Shown one piece after another: positions 13,403 to 21,323 of a stretch of DNA of 64,000 nt (position 1 is its first letter; each line of letters starts with the position of its first letter). Below the pieces are notes generated by a model. It saw nothing but the letters and a program-made list of their open reading frames with translations, was not told the origin of the DNA and did no database searches. Both the position numbers and the translations under genes were made by a program. This stretch comes from a virus: IMG/VR virus record IMGVR_UViG_3300042945_001784, positions 1 through 64,000 of that record; one strand, written 5' to 3'.

Positions 13403-14962
13403 ATGGAATTCCGTCTTCCTGAACAACTGGCAAACAAACTGGTTGATTACGACCAGACTCTTAAACAAATCAAACCCAAGAAAGAACCAAGGGAAGCTGG
13501 CGCCAGACTTAAGCGGAAAACAAAGTTAGCTTTCCCTTGCCCTGACATCTTTTTTGATCTGACAGTAGAAAAAATCCACGAGATCTATGAAGAGCTTTGT
13601 TTCCGATCAGCTTCTTCACGTTATTACGTAGTTGACGTTCGTTATTTGATTGCATGGGATAAATGTTTACAAAGTAAAACAGAACATTGGTATTGCTGGA
13701 CGATTGGTAATAAAGAATGTCCAATCATTCTTAGACATTGGTACGAGTCTCTTGATGATACTGAGTACAAAGAGTTTCGTGCAGATACATCTTTAAAAGA
13801 TTTAAAGATTGCAAAAGGAAATCCATTCACTATACGCTACAAAGTAGAACGAGAACGTTTTGAAGCGTTTGATTCTTTCATCAGATCAGTTAATGCTCAA
13901 CTTGAATTGCCACATCCTCCTGAGCGTTCTGGTATACGCACACAGCTAGGACTTTATGCTGCAAGTAAGTTCTTCTATCAACAACACTTTAATGTTAAGG
14001 ATAAGGAATCTTTTTATCCTGCTGAATGGTTGGCTAATCAAAAGCTTTATACGCTAACAGAAGACTCTTTTAATCTCAAAACTAACAGCACCATTATCAA
14101 TAGTAAATTTTATCAAAACGAAGTTAGAAAAGAAGCGGAAACTTTAAAGCAAAACATCTTAACTGAGCCTGTACATACTGAACGTATGTTGCACAAGCTT
14201 AGCTATATCTATCTTTTTCTTACTGTATTCCCTGATGAATACGATCGTTCTATTCATCTTTATAATCAGTTTGCTGAGTATAAATTCTCTACTCACTGGT
14301 CAACATGGGGAGTATTCTACAAGCTTGAGTATGTAAGGCCAGGCTTTAAAGGAGAATTTATGGAGTGGTTACGCTCTAAAATTACTCCACAGATGTTTGC
14401 TAACTGGATTTTAGAAGAGATTGAAATTAAACAAAAGCGTGATTACGATACAACCATTCGTGACACGATGGATATGTTAATGCAAGTCAGACGATATATT
14501 GATAATTGTGTAACTCCTAATCCTGAATACTTAAAAGAACCTAAGCGTTGGCGTCTTCAAGAAGTTCATGATCATTATGTTGGTATTACTCTTCAACTGG
14601 ATAACCAACTGAAGAACTTACCTATGGATTTGATTCCGTCTCCAGTTACTTTTGAAACTGAAGTTGGAACCATTCATATGTTCCAGCCTTCTACCAACCA
14701 CGAAGTCATCCGCTGGGGCAAGGCAGTCCGTAATTGCGTTGGTTCAGCTGGCTATGACGACCGTGTGCTTCAGCACAAAGCCTTCCTGGTCTTTGCTGAA
14801 CGTAACGGGAAGCCCTGGCTGACCTCTCTGCTGACCCTGAACATGGGGATGCTCCACGTTGGTCAGACTGTCTCACCGTTTAATGCCAACCTAGAACCTG
14901 GTGAGCGCCAGGTGTATGAGCGGTGTTTACAGCAAGCACTTGGTATTACTGATCAACAGTAA
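13403..14962 (+). CDS. PcfJ-like protein (519 aa)
   Basis: The C-terminal third (around IRWGKAVRNCVGSAGYDDRV, then FAERNGKPWLTSLLTLNMG and a closing VGQTVSPFNANL) matches the core of PcfJ-like proteins, first named from an enterococcal conjugative plasmid and common in phages; role unknown. The larger N-terminal part is helical, Lys/Tyr-rich and AT-richer. ATG 13403 follows a hairpin and the TTTGCAC leader. Confidence 0.65.
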   Translation: MEFRLPEQLANKLVDYDQTLKQIKPKKEPREAGARLKRKTKLAFPCPDIFFDLTVEKIHEIYEELCFRSASSRYYVVDVRYLIAWDKCLQSKTEHWYCWTIGNKECPIILRHWYESLDDTEYKEFRADTSLKDLKIAKGNPFTIRYKVERERFEAFDSFIRSVNAQLELPHPPERSGIRTQLGLYAASKFFYQQHFNVKDKESFYPAEWLANQKLYTLTEDSFNLKTNSTIINSKFYQNEVRKEAETLKQNILTEPVHTERMLHKLSYIYLFLTVFPDEYDRSIHLYNQFAEYKFSTHWSTWGVFYKLEYVRPGFKGEFMEWLRSKITPQMFANWILEEIEIKQKRDYDTTIRDTMDMLMQVRRYIDNCVTPNPEYLKEPKRWRLQEVHDHYVGITLQLDNQLKNLPMDLIPSPVTFETEVGTIHMFQPSTNHEVIRWGKAVRNCVGSAGYDDRVLQHKAFLVFAERNGKPWLTSLLTLNMGMLHVGQTVSPFNANLEPGERQVYERCLQQALGITDQQ

Positions 14963-14967
14963 GATAA

Positions 14968-14986
14968 AGCAACACTAGTTGTTGCT
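14968..14986 (+). promoter_or_regulatory. Leader hairpin directly abutting a start codon
   Basis: AGCAACA (CTAGT) TGTTGCT, a seven-pair stem whose last base touches ATG 14987. Confidence 0.5.
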
Positions 14987-15208
14987 ATGGACATTTCATC
15001 TGATGCTGGTCTCACCGTTACCTTTGACGAGGAGACCAGCACCTTTTCTTTTGAGTGGGATGAAGAGACTCATCCTGAGTACAACTTTATTAAAGATTTC
15101 ACCGACGAAACTTTTGCTACCATGATGCGCGAGTACATCGAGAGCTTGGATCTCTTTCCCAATGACGAGGAAGCCAGCGACGATTCAACCGAAGTTCCAG
15201 CCAGGTGA
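14987..15208 (+). CDS. Acidic hypothetical protein (73 aa)
   Basis: MDISSDAGLTVTFDEETSTF... is strongly acidic and beta-rich in its first half. It overlaps the next frame by 47 nt. No family recognised. Confidence 0.5.
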   Translation: MDISSDAGLTVTFDEETSTFSFEWDEETHPEYNFIKDFTDETFATMMREYIESLDLFPNDEEASDDSTEVPAR

Positions 15209-15482
15209 TCGGGTAGCAGAGCGCCCGAAAGCATCTCTAATCTCTGCTATCCGCAAGGAAGCACGAGAGATTGTTAAAAAGTACACAAGCCATCGCCGTG
15301 GTGTTGTGGTTGGCAACACCATCAAAGTACTGACTTCAAGCAATGGTCGCACCAGCAGGGTTTGCTACGTCAGTATTCTTTGGGACGGATTAAAAACTCC
15401 TTCTCAACATTCACAAATGCGTATCTGTTTAGAAGAAGAATTTGATAAGATCCGTCAAGATCATTACGCATTAACTGAGTAA
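15162..15482 (+). CDS. Hypothetical basic protein (106 aa)
   Basis: The N-terminal FQPGDRVAERPKASLISAIR and a later RRGVVVGNTIKVLTSSNGRT suggest a small SH3-like barrel. It overlaps the upstream gene by 47 nt, so the true start may be a little later. Confidence 0.5.
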   Translation: MTRKPATIQPKFQPGDRVAERPKASLISAIRKEAREIVKKYTSHRRGVVVGNTIKVLTSSNGRTSRVCYVSILWDGLKTPSQHSQMRICLEEEFDKIRQDHYALTE

Positions 15483-15542
15483 CGTTATCTGCTACTGGAT
15501 TCAGCAGTCCCCGTTGTATAGTGGTAGAAAGACTGGTTGAAT

Positions 15543-15749
15543 ATGGCAGCTTTTAACAACATGCCAAACACAGTTAATGTAATCCAGGGACTTCTTGTTC
15601 CTGCACATGATTACGTTAGCTTGTCATATACAAGTGGCAACGTAACTGGTATTACCTATAAAGAGGGTGGCTCCAGTGGTATTACGGTTGCTACTTTGAC
15701 TTTAACCTATGATGGTCTGAACAATCTTCTTACTATTACTAGGAGTTGA
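15543..15749 (+). CDS. Tail fibre-associated small protein
   Basis: First gene of a plus-strand tail fibre operon. ATG 15543 (MAAFNNMPNTVNVIQG) is preferred to an in-frame TTG 6 nt upstream. The beta-rich Thr/Gly-rich product looks like a small baseplate or fibre component. Confidence 0.55.
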   Translation: MAAFNNMPNTVNVIQGLLVPAHDYVSLSYTSGNVTGITYKEGGSSGITVATLTLTYDGLNNLLTITRS

Positions 15750-15751
15750 TT

Positions 15752-16222
15752 GTGGCTTATCAGTATAATCCTTTCACTGGTAACTTAGATATTGTTTCAA
15801 CCGGAGGCGGTGGAGGAGGTAGCGTCACGATTGCTGCTTCTGCTGCTGATGTGCTTGATGCAAGCTCTAACATCATCGGTGCTGACGATGCAGGTTCTGA
15901 CAAGATTGTCTTTTGGGATGATAGTGCCAGCAAACTAACTTATCTTACGGTAAGCACAGGTTTAACTATCAGTGGCACTACCTTAACTTCTGAAGTAACA
16001 TCTGCTGCTGTTTCAATTGCAGATATTATTTCTGTTAGCTCAGGTACTATCAGTGCTGACGATGCAGGCTCTGATAAAATAGTGTTTTGGGATGATAGTG
16101 ATAGCAAGCTGACATACTTAACTGTTGGCTCTGGTCTATCAATTTCTGGCACCACAATCACAGCTACTGGTGGCGGTGGTAGCGTTACTGTTGACCCTGT
16201 TATTGCTGGAATGATCTTCTAA
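15752..16222 (+). CDS. Tail fibre protein with repeated SDKIVFWDDS motif
   Basis: GTG 15752 gives MAYQYNPFTGNLDIV, a typical opening of phage fibre proteins. It has two copies of a motif containing ADDAGSDKIVFWDDS, SKLTYLTV and SISGTT (about residues 45-80 and 100-135), separated by Ser/Gly-rich linkers. This repeat is common in cyanophage fibres. It overlaps the next ATG by one base. Confidence 0.7.
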   Translation: MAYQYNPFTGNLDIVSTGGGGGGSVTIAASAADVLDASSNIIGADDAGSDKIVFWDDSASKLTYLTVSTGLTISGTTLTSEVTSAAVSIADIISVSSGTISADDAGSDKIVFWDDSDSKLTYLTVGSGLSISGTTITATGGGGSVTVDPVIAGMIF

Positions 16223-16581
16223 TGGCTGCACCTAATTTAAAATCTCCTACAACAATCACAGGTAAGACAGCTCGCTATGCTGTTACAACCACCTTAGCTG
16301 CAGCACTAAGTAACGCTGCTGCAAGCAATAAAGTATTAAAGATCAATAGTATTTTTTGCGCCAACGTAGATGGTGTAAATGCTGCTGATATTAGTCTTTC
16401 TATTTTTGATGGTACTACAGATCGTTATATTGCTTTTACAATTGCTGTAGCACCTGATAGTACACAAGTTCTCAGCACAAAAGAAACTTATTTCTATCTT
16501 GAAGAAGGAGATAGTCTTCGTGCACAAGCTAGTGCAAATAGTGATTTAGTTCTTGTTATCGGTTACGAGGATATTAGCTGA
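16222..16581 (+). CDS. Virion protein of the same family as 57278-57619
   Basis: The C-terminal part (EEGDSLRAQASANSDLVLVI) is clearly akin to the minus-strand protein at 57278 (EASDTLRARCNTATSLDLCV). Both are about 115 residues and beta-rich and sit beside fibre genes. Probably a tail or neck accessory protein, here as a diverged second copy. Confidence 0.6.
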   Translation: MAAPNLKSPTTITGKTARYAVTTTLAAALSNAAASNKVLKINSIFCANVDGVNAADISLSIFDGTTDRYIAFTIAVAPDSTQVLSTKETYFYLEEGDSLRAQASANSDLVLVIGYEDIS

Positions 16582-18233
16582 TGAGACTCGGAGTTATTGG
16601 CGGCACAGACAGCAAACGAGCATCAGGAGTTTATCAAGCTGATGACATAGTAGCGTTGCAAGATGCCAAAAAGTACGTAAGCCGCTTTGGTTACGACAAT
16701 GTGTTCAACGCGCTGGCAAGTTCTGGTATTGAAAACGGTTTCGATGTCAGTCGTGATGGCCGGTATGTCTATGTATCCGTAACTGGAACTAGAACAACAG
16801 CCATCATATTTCAATACGAATGTTCGACGCCTTGGGATCTTTCAACCATCACCTATTCAGGTAAAAGCCTGGTAGTTGGTGATTGGGACCTTAACTGTAA
16901 TGGACTTGCAATTAGCAACGATGGCACCCGTCTGTGGTTTACTGGACGGGCTGGTGCTACCGTCTGGTCGTGTACGTTATCTACGCCTTATGACCTTGCT
17001 ACGGCCACGGTTGATGTAAAGAGGGTTTACATTGGCACGCAAGATCTATCGTCAGAGGGTTTCGTCTTTGGTGACAGTGGCACCAAGATGTACGTTTTAG
17101 GTAACACCAGTAGGATAGTGTATCAATACACACTGAGCACTGCGTGGGATGTCAGCACAGCTACTTATTCCACTAAGAGCTTTAGTGTAAACACTCAAGA
17201 TACCAACGCACAGGGCATTTTCTTCAAGAGTGATGGCTTGACTTTTTACATGGTCGGAGCAACTACCGACACGGTGTATCAATACACGTTAAGTACCGCT
17301 TGGGACATTGCTACTGCAAGTTATGCCAGTAAAAGCAAAGCAGTTGGCACAGAAGAAATAAACCCTAGTGATGTGTTCTTTAAGCCTGACGGCCTCAAGA
17401 TGTACGTCATAGGATCAACAGGTGACGATGTTAATGAGTATGACCTAAGCACGGCATGGGATGTCAGCACCGCTACATTCTTGCGTGTCTCTGCCACTGT
17501 AGGAGAGACTGCACCGAGTGGCTTGTGGTTCAAGGACGACGGCACCAAGATGTACGTTATAGGTCAAGCCAATGATGCCGTGCGTGAGTTCACGCTGTCT
17601 ACTGCCTGGAACGTGTCAACAATTTCTTTTTCTAAGTCACTCTCGATTGGTTTTGAGACTGCTCCAACGGGCGTCACGTTCAAAGACGATGGCACTGAGA
17701 TTTATGTCCTAGGTCGCACCAATGACTGTGTTTATGAAATTCAGTTAGGTACAGCTTGGGATACTGGCACCGCAAAAGGTTTTACTTATGTTGGCGGTAC
17801 TGAAACTACACCAAGAGGTCTTCATATTAACAGCGACGGCACACTTTTGTTTTTAACTGGCGGCAGTAATAGCGTCCGCAAATACACGTTATCAACCGCC
17901 TATGAATTAGGCACGGCAACGTTATCCCAAAGTTTTTCAGTTACTGGAAGTTATGGCATTCATGTAACTGCAGATGGATTGCGGATTTATGTGACACTAG
18001 ATAGCAATGCAGCAAACCCTGCGGGCGGCAGGCAAGTTCGACAAATTACGCTTACATCTCCGAACGATTTAACGACAGCAACACTTAGTACAGTTGAGTT
18101 AATTCCTTTGCTTGGATTAACTGGAACAGCAAGCACTCCATGGGGCGTCCGCGTTTCTCCTGACGGCACTCGCATGTTTGTGTTATCTGACAGCACTCAA
18201 GGTATGTACCAATTCTCGTTGAGGTTTGCATGA
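16581..18233 (+). CDS. Beta-propeller tail fibre / receptor-binding protein (550 aa)
   Basis: After a short N-terminal adapter (MRLGVIGGTDSKRASG) the protein is a run of about ten repeats of roughly 43 residues, each with a DGTKMYVIG-like strand and a QYTLSTAWDVSTAT-like strand. This is the pattern of a beta-propeller made of YVTN-like blades. As the largest fibre protein on this strand it is a good candidate for the host-binding tip. Confidence 0.7.
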   Translation: MRLGVIGGTDSKRASGVYQADDIVALQDAKKYVSRFGYDNVFNALASSGIENGFDVSRDGRYVYVSVTGTRTTAIIFQYECSTPWDLSTITYSGKSLVVGDWDLNCNGLAISNDGTRLWFTGRAGATVWSCTLSTPYDLATATVDVKRVYIGTQDLSSEGFVFGDSGTKMYVLGNTSRIVYQYTLSTAWDVSTATYSTKSFSVNTQDTNAQGIFFKSDGLTFYMVGATTDTVYQYTLSTAWDIATASYASKSKAVGTEEINPSDVFFKPDGLKMYVIGSTGDDVNEYDLSTAWDVSTATFLRVSATVGETAPSGLWFKDDGTKMYVIGQANDAVREFTLSTAWNVSTISFSKSLSIGFETAPTGVTFKDDGTEIYVLGRTNDCVYEIQLGTAWDTGTAKGFTYVGGTETTPRGLHINSDGTLLFLTGGSNSVRKYTLSTAYELGTATLSQSFSVTGSYGIHVTADGLRIYVTLDSNAANPAGGRQVRQITLTSPNDLTTATLSTVELIPLLGLTGTASTPWGVRVSPDGTRMFVLSDSTQGMYQFSLRFA

Positions 18234-18481
18234 TGCTCTACTCTTACCATACCTGTTGGCCCCAGGTTTTACCTTTTCGTATCCGTTTAAGCGATGGTTC
18301 TACACGTACAGATCCATCTACATTTACAGCAGAAGAAATTGCAGATGCTGGATACACTGGTCCGTACGTTGAACCTGCTTACAACCCTGAAACAGAAGTT
18401 TTAAACTGGGATCCTTATACTCTTACTTTTTATATCACTCCGAAACCACCGGAACCACCTGTTGATCCCATAAGTGAGTGA
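18230..18481 (+). CDS. Tail fibre accessory protein (83 aa)
   Basis: Overlaps the preceding stop (ATGATG; ATG 18233 is an alternative start). It contains RLSDGSTRTDP, a FTAEEIADAGYTGP helix and NWDPYTLTFYI, typical of short proteins that end fibre operons. Proline-rich C-terminus. Confidence 0.55.
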   Translation: MMLYSYHTCWPQVLPFRIRLSDGSTRTDPSTFTAEEIADAGYTGPYVEPAYNPETEVLNWDPYTLTFYITPKPPEPPVDPISE

Positions 18482-18650
18482 CAAGATTCAGGCTACAGGA
18501 GCTTTTGATCCTTTAGTAGATGAATACTCATTCTCTATCTGTAGTGGTTCTCTTGTCGTTACGTTTGATTTCTTAAAAAAGGATGACATTGAACATTTAG
18601 TTTCGTGTCTTTCTTGTATGCTGGTTGACGACGAATCAGCCAACCGATGA
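18474..18650 (+). CDS. Small protein (58 aa), GTG start
   Basis: Read directly: GTG 18474 overlaps the preceding stop and the TGA overlaps ATG 18647 of thyX. The product starts MSDKIQATGAFDPLVDEYSF. The double overlap links the fibre operon and thyX in one transcript. Confidence 0.5.
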   Translation: MSDKIQATGAFDPLVDEYSFSICSGSLVVTFDFLKKDDIEHLVSCLSCMLVDDESANR

Positions 18651-19300
18651 GCATTGTTGAACTTGTTTGGGCAACGCCAGATGCCGAAGCACTGATCACA
18701 AAGATGGCTCGCGTTTCAGCGCCAGCCAATGAGAACAACATGGAGACTGCTCCTAAGTTGCTCCATTATCTAATTAAACATGCTCACTGGTCGCCATTTG
18801 AAATGGCAAACATGTGCGTAGAGATTCACACAACGCGTGCAATCTCAGCGCAGATCATCCGTCACCGTTCGTTTTCCTTCCAGGAATTCAGTCAACGCTA
18901 CGCAGACATCAACCTGTTAGGTTCAACTTATGTGCCGCACCTGCGTCGCCAGGATACAAAGAACAGACAGAATTCTGTTGATGATCTTGATGCGGAGATG
19001 ACCGGTCAGTATTACCGGCGCATCAGTACTCTTTTTGAAGAAGCTGAACATCTGTATAAAGAGATGGTGAGTTCAGGTGTCGCAAAAGAATGTGCACGTA
19101 ACATTCTTCCGCTTGCTTCTCCAACCCGTATCTATATGAATGGGTCCTTGCGTTCATGGATTACTTACATTGCTCTCCGTGAAAAGCACGGTACACAAAT
19201 GGAACACATGCAGATTGCAAAGGACGCTAAGAAAATTTTCTGTGGTCAGTTTCCTACGATTGCAGAAGCTCTTGGCGGCACTGAAGAATGGACAATCTAA
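18647..19300 (+). CDS. thyX: FAD-dependent thymidylate synthase ThyX
   Basis: Converts dUMP to dTMP with methylene-tetrahydrofolate, NADPH and FAD. The ThyX signature RHRSFSFQEFSQR is at residues 72-84, and the C-terminal SLRSWITYIALRE motif also fits. 217 residues, a normal length. ATGA coupling with the upstream gene places it at the end of a fibre operon. Together with the dCMP deaminase at 27322 it would boost dTTP for phage DNA. Confidence 0.95.
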   Translation: MSIVELVWATPDAEALITKMARVSAPANENNMETAPKLLHYLIKHAHWSPFEMANMCVEIHTTRAISAQIIRHRSFSFQEFSQRYADINLLGSTYVPHLRRQDTKNRQNSVDDLDAEMTGQYYRRISTLFEEAEHLYKEMVSSGVAKECARNILPLASPTRIYMNGSLRSWITYIALREKHGTQMEHMQIAKDAKKIFCGQFPTIAEALGGTEEWTI

Positions 19301-19335
19301 AGAATAAAGTATAAACAATTAGTAACACTTAATTT

Positions 19336-19372
19336 CCTGGGCATCCTTTGGAGTAAGTCCCAGGCTTTGTTG
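19336..19372 (+). terminator. Terminator after thyX, leader of the ArdC gene
   Basis: CCTGGG pairs with CCCAGG (19336-19341 and 19359-19364) and CTTTGTTG follows. TATTTGCACACACCACG then leads to ATG 19390. Confidence 0.55.
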
Positions 19373-19389
19373 TATTTGCACACACCACG

Positions 19390-20337
19390 ATGGACAACAA
19401 ACTACCTAAAGTTCCTGAAAAAGCGCTTGAAGCTTTGAAGGATGGCATTCAATCTGTTCTTGATTCTAAAGATTGGACTGGTTTTCTTTCTGCTATACGG
19501 TGCATACATGACTATAGTTTCAACAATAAGTTGTTGATCATGATGGCGCAGCACAAGCGTGGATGGGCGTTTAGTCCATTTGTTGCTGGTGCCAGGAAGT
19601 GGAACGATAAGTTCAATCGGCAACTTAAGAAAGGTGAGTTCACCAATCCCATCTGGATCCTTGCTCCAGTACTCATTAAGAAGACAGATGAGAATGGACA
19701 GGTCCTCTGTCGTGCGGATGGAACGCCAGAGCAAGTGCCGATTCGCTTTCGTGGGGTGAAGGTCTATGACCATCATCAAACAGAGGGAGATCCAATCCCT
19801 GAACCAGACACCACTGGCATGATGGCACAGCTAGAGGGAGACATTTCCTCGCATGTCATGGATGGTATGGTTGCTGTCGCAAAGCGCCGTAGCGTTGAGG
19901 TGCAGCGTTGTTCTGCAGCTGATCTTGGTTCTGCTTTAGGCCGCTGCTGGTTTGCCAATCAGGGCCGCGCCAGCAAGATTGAGATCAGCTCTGAAATCAA
20001 TGAGATCACTGCTGTCAGTGTCATGGCTCATGAGCTAGGTCACGCCATCCTTCACAACCGTGATGAGTACCAGGAACATGACTCTTCCTCCATCAAAGAA
20101 CTGGAAGCTGAGTCAGTTGCTTATCTGGTTTGTTCTCATTACGGCGTGGATCTTGGTCGTCGCAGCTTTCAGTACATTGTTCATCACAACACTGCATCTG
20201 ATGATGTCGTTGCAGATCTCTTGAAGTCCGGTGATCGGATTTTCCGTGCCTACGAGGAAATCATTAAGACCACTGATGACTACCTCACGACAGAGCCAGC
20301 TCCAGTGGCTCGACAATTGTTTGTTAGTACTTTATAA
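19390..20337 (+). CDS. ArdC-like antirestriction protein with metallopeptidase domain
   Basis: The N-terminal part (FLSAIRCIHDYSFNNKLLIM...KWNDKF) matches the ssDNA-binding domain of ArdC. The C-terminal part has a zinc-peptidase motif HELGHAILH with a downstream glutamate (KELEAESVAYLV) and HYGVD. 315 residues, usual length. ArdC proteins protect incoming DNA from host restriction enzymes. The leader has the TTTGCACACACC signature. A multi-hairpin RNA-like locus follows. Confidence 0.8.
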   Translation: MDNKLPKVPEKALEALKDGIQSVLDSKDWTGFLSAIRCIHDYSFNNKLLIMMAQHKRGWAFSPFVAGARKWNDKFNRQLKKGEFTNPIWILAPVLIKKTDENGQVLCRADGTPEQVPIRFRGVKVYDHHQTEGDPIPEPDTTGMMAQLEGDISSHVMDGMVAVAKRRSVEVQRCSAADLGSALGRCWFANQGRASKIEISSEINEITAVSVMAHELGHAILHNRDEYQEHDSSSIKELEAESVAYLVCSHYGVDLGRRSFQYIVHHNTASDDVVADLLKSGDRIFRAYEEIIKTTDDYLTTEPAPVARQLFVSTL

Positions 20338-20359
20338 TTTCTTTGGTTCTGATCAGACC

Positions 20360-20632
20360 CTCGTGGCCGCGAGAACGTCCGGTTACTTTCAGGCGTAACT
20401 GGATACCTGATATCACAGAGTGGAAGCTGTGATGTCAACGATGAAGCAGAAAGAGGAATGGGGGCCGACCCTCATTTAAAACCCGTGAACGGGATCCTCT
20501 TTTGTTAAAAATTTTTGCAGGGGCGCAACCCCACCGATAGCTACACGGCAGGGCTGTTCACTTACCAGCAGAAGGAAACCACAAAAACTTCTGCTCCCCA
20601 GGGCCTGACGTGGTTCTTCTACGGCCCCTTGG
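20360..20632 (+). ncRNA. Multi-hairpin noncoding RNA candidate
   Basis: The gap 20338-20668 has no good frame but many stems: CTCG/CGAG (20360-20373); CCGGTTAC/GTAACTGG (20379-20402); TGATATCACAG/CTGTGATGTCA (20408-20437, eleven pairs); a three-way junction closed by AAAGAGGA/TCCTCTTT (20450-20502) around ATGGGGG/CCCTCAT and CCCG/CGGG hairpins and followed by a T-run; GGGG/CCCC (20520-20532); AGCAGAAG/CTTCTGCT (20567-20595); and GGGCC/GGCCC (20601-20627). TATAAT at 20633-20638 follows. It may be one RNA or two. It does not match any phage RNA class I can recall in detail. Confidence 0.5.
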
Positions 20633-20638
20633 TATAAT
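20633..20638 (+). promoter_or_regulatory. Perfect -10 box before the 20669 gene
   Basis: TATAAT 31 nt before ATG 20669. No clear -35 box lies 16-18 nt upstream, where the last hairpin of the RNA locus sits, so the promoter may depend on an activator. Confidence 0.35.
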
Positions 20639-20668
20639 AGGTTCTATGTGCTTTACAAAAACCTTACC

Positions 20669-20899
20669 ATGGCCGTATTATGCAAACCCAAGATCATAGG
20701 AACAGTAGCCTGTGATTCCGGTTCAATCGCTCTTGTTGACCCGTCTCATCTTGAAGTATCGAACGCAGATACTGTTCAGCTTCCTCATTGGAATCTGTTT
20801 ACTTCTGTTGATACTGAAATGGGGGATGGAGAATTTGTTGTTTACGCTCAACGTGACAACCGTGGTTGTTTGCGTCGAGTCATCATTGAAATTGAATGA
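20669..20899 (+). CDS. Conserved small protein with DSG...DP and GDGEFVVY motifs
   Basis: ATG 20669 (MAVLCKPKIIGTVACDSGSI) follows the leader CCTTACC; another in-frame start is 21 nt upstream. GTVACDSGSIALVDP and GDGEFVVYAQRDNRG resemble a bacterial/phage family of unknown function with a DSG turn. 76 residues; coupled to the next gene by ATGA. Confidence 0.55.
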   Translation: MAVLCKPKIIGTVACDSGSIALVDPSHLEVSNADTVQLPHWNLFTSVDTEMGDGEFVVYAQRDNRGCLRRVIIEIE

Positions 20900-21048
20900 T
20901 TTCTACTTACGTCTTTCTAGTCTGGGTTCTTATTAATATCATCTTTCTATTTAACTTTACGCTTCCGGTTGGTTACCTTGTTATTGTCAACCTGTCCTTT
21001 ATAGTAGCCAGTATCCTTTCGGACACTGAACCTTCTAATCGGATATGA
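20896..21048 (+). CDS. Two-span membrane peptide (50 aa)
   Basis: Read directly: ATG 20896 overlaps the preceding stop and its TGA overlaps ATG 21045. Two hydrophobic stretches (YVFLVWVLINIIFLFNF and VGYLVIVNLSFIVASIL) suggest a hairpin membrane peptide. Size and topology would suit a holin or accessory lysis factor, but its early-region location argues against this. Confidence 0.5.
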   Translation: MISTYVFLVWVLINIIFLFNFTLPVGYLVIVNLSFIVASILSDTEPSNRI

Positions 21049-21323
21049 GCAACCTGCTTGACCCCAGGCGCGAGCCCAATCGCTGGCTTGCTGCTATGTT
21101 TGATCACCTTCTCCAGGTTGGCGATGCTGACTCTCTTGATTCTCTTCGTTCTGGTTATTATCAACTTTGTAATGTTGTTGAGCCTGGTTTGATTGACAGT
21201 CTATTTCAACCTTGGATTGAAGCATATCTTCAAGGACTCCAGGAAACGGATGAAACAGAAAACATTCAAAGTATCCAGCGTCCACCGCAGGGGCTAGAGG
21301 ATCTGCCGGAACCACTCCAATAA
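21045..21323 (+). CDS. Hypothetical protein (92 aa)
   Basis: MSNLLDPRREPNRWLAAMFD... is acidic and helical. Coupled to the upstream gene. Its second half lies opposite the minus-strand gene at 21094-21777, so one of the two frames may be longer on paper than in reality. Confidence 0.5.
   Translation: MSNLLDPRREPNRWLAAMFDHLLQVGDADSLDSLRSGYYQLCNVVEPGLIDSLFQPWIEAYLQGLQETDETENIQSIQRPPQGLEDLPEPLQ

Noticed and set aside
15509-15540. Sequence CCCCGTTGTATAGTGGTAG looks like the 5' half of a tRNA
   Set aside because: No anticodon arm, T-arm or matching 3' acceptor follows before the fibre gene; it could as well be a promoter-like TATAGT.
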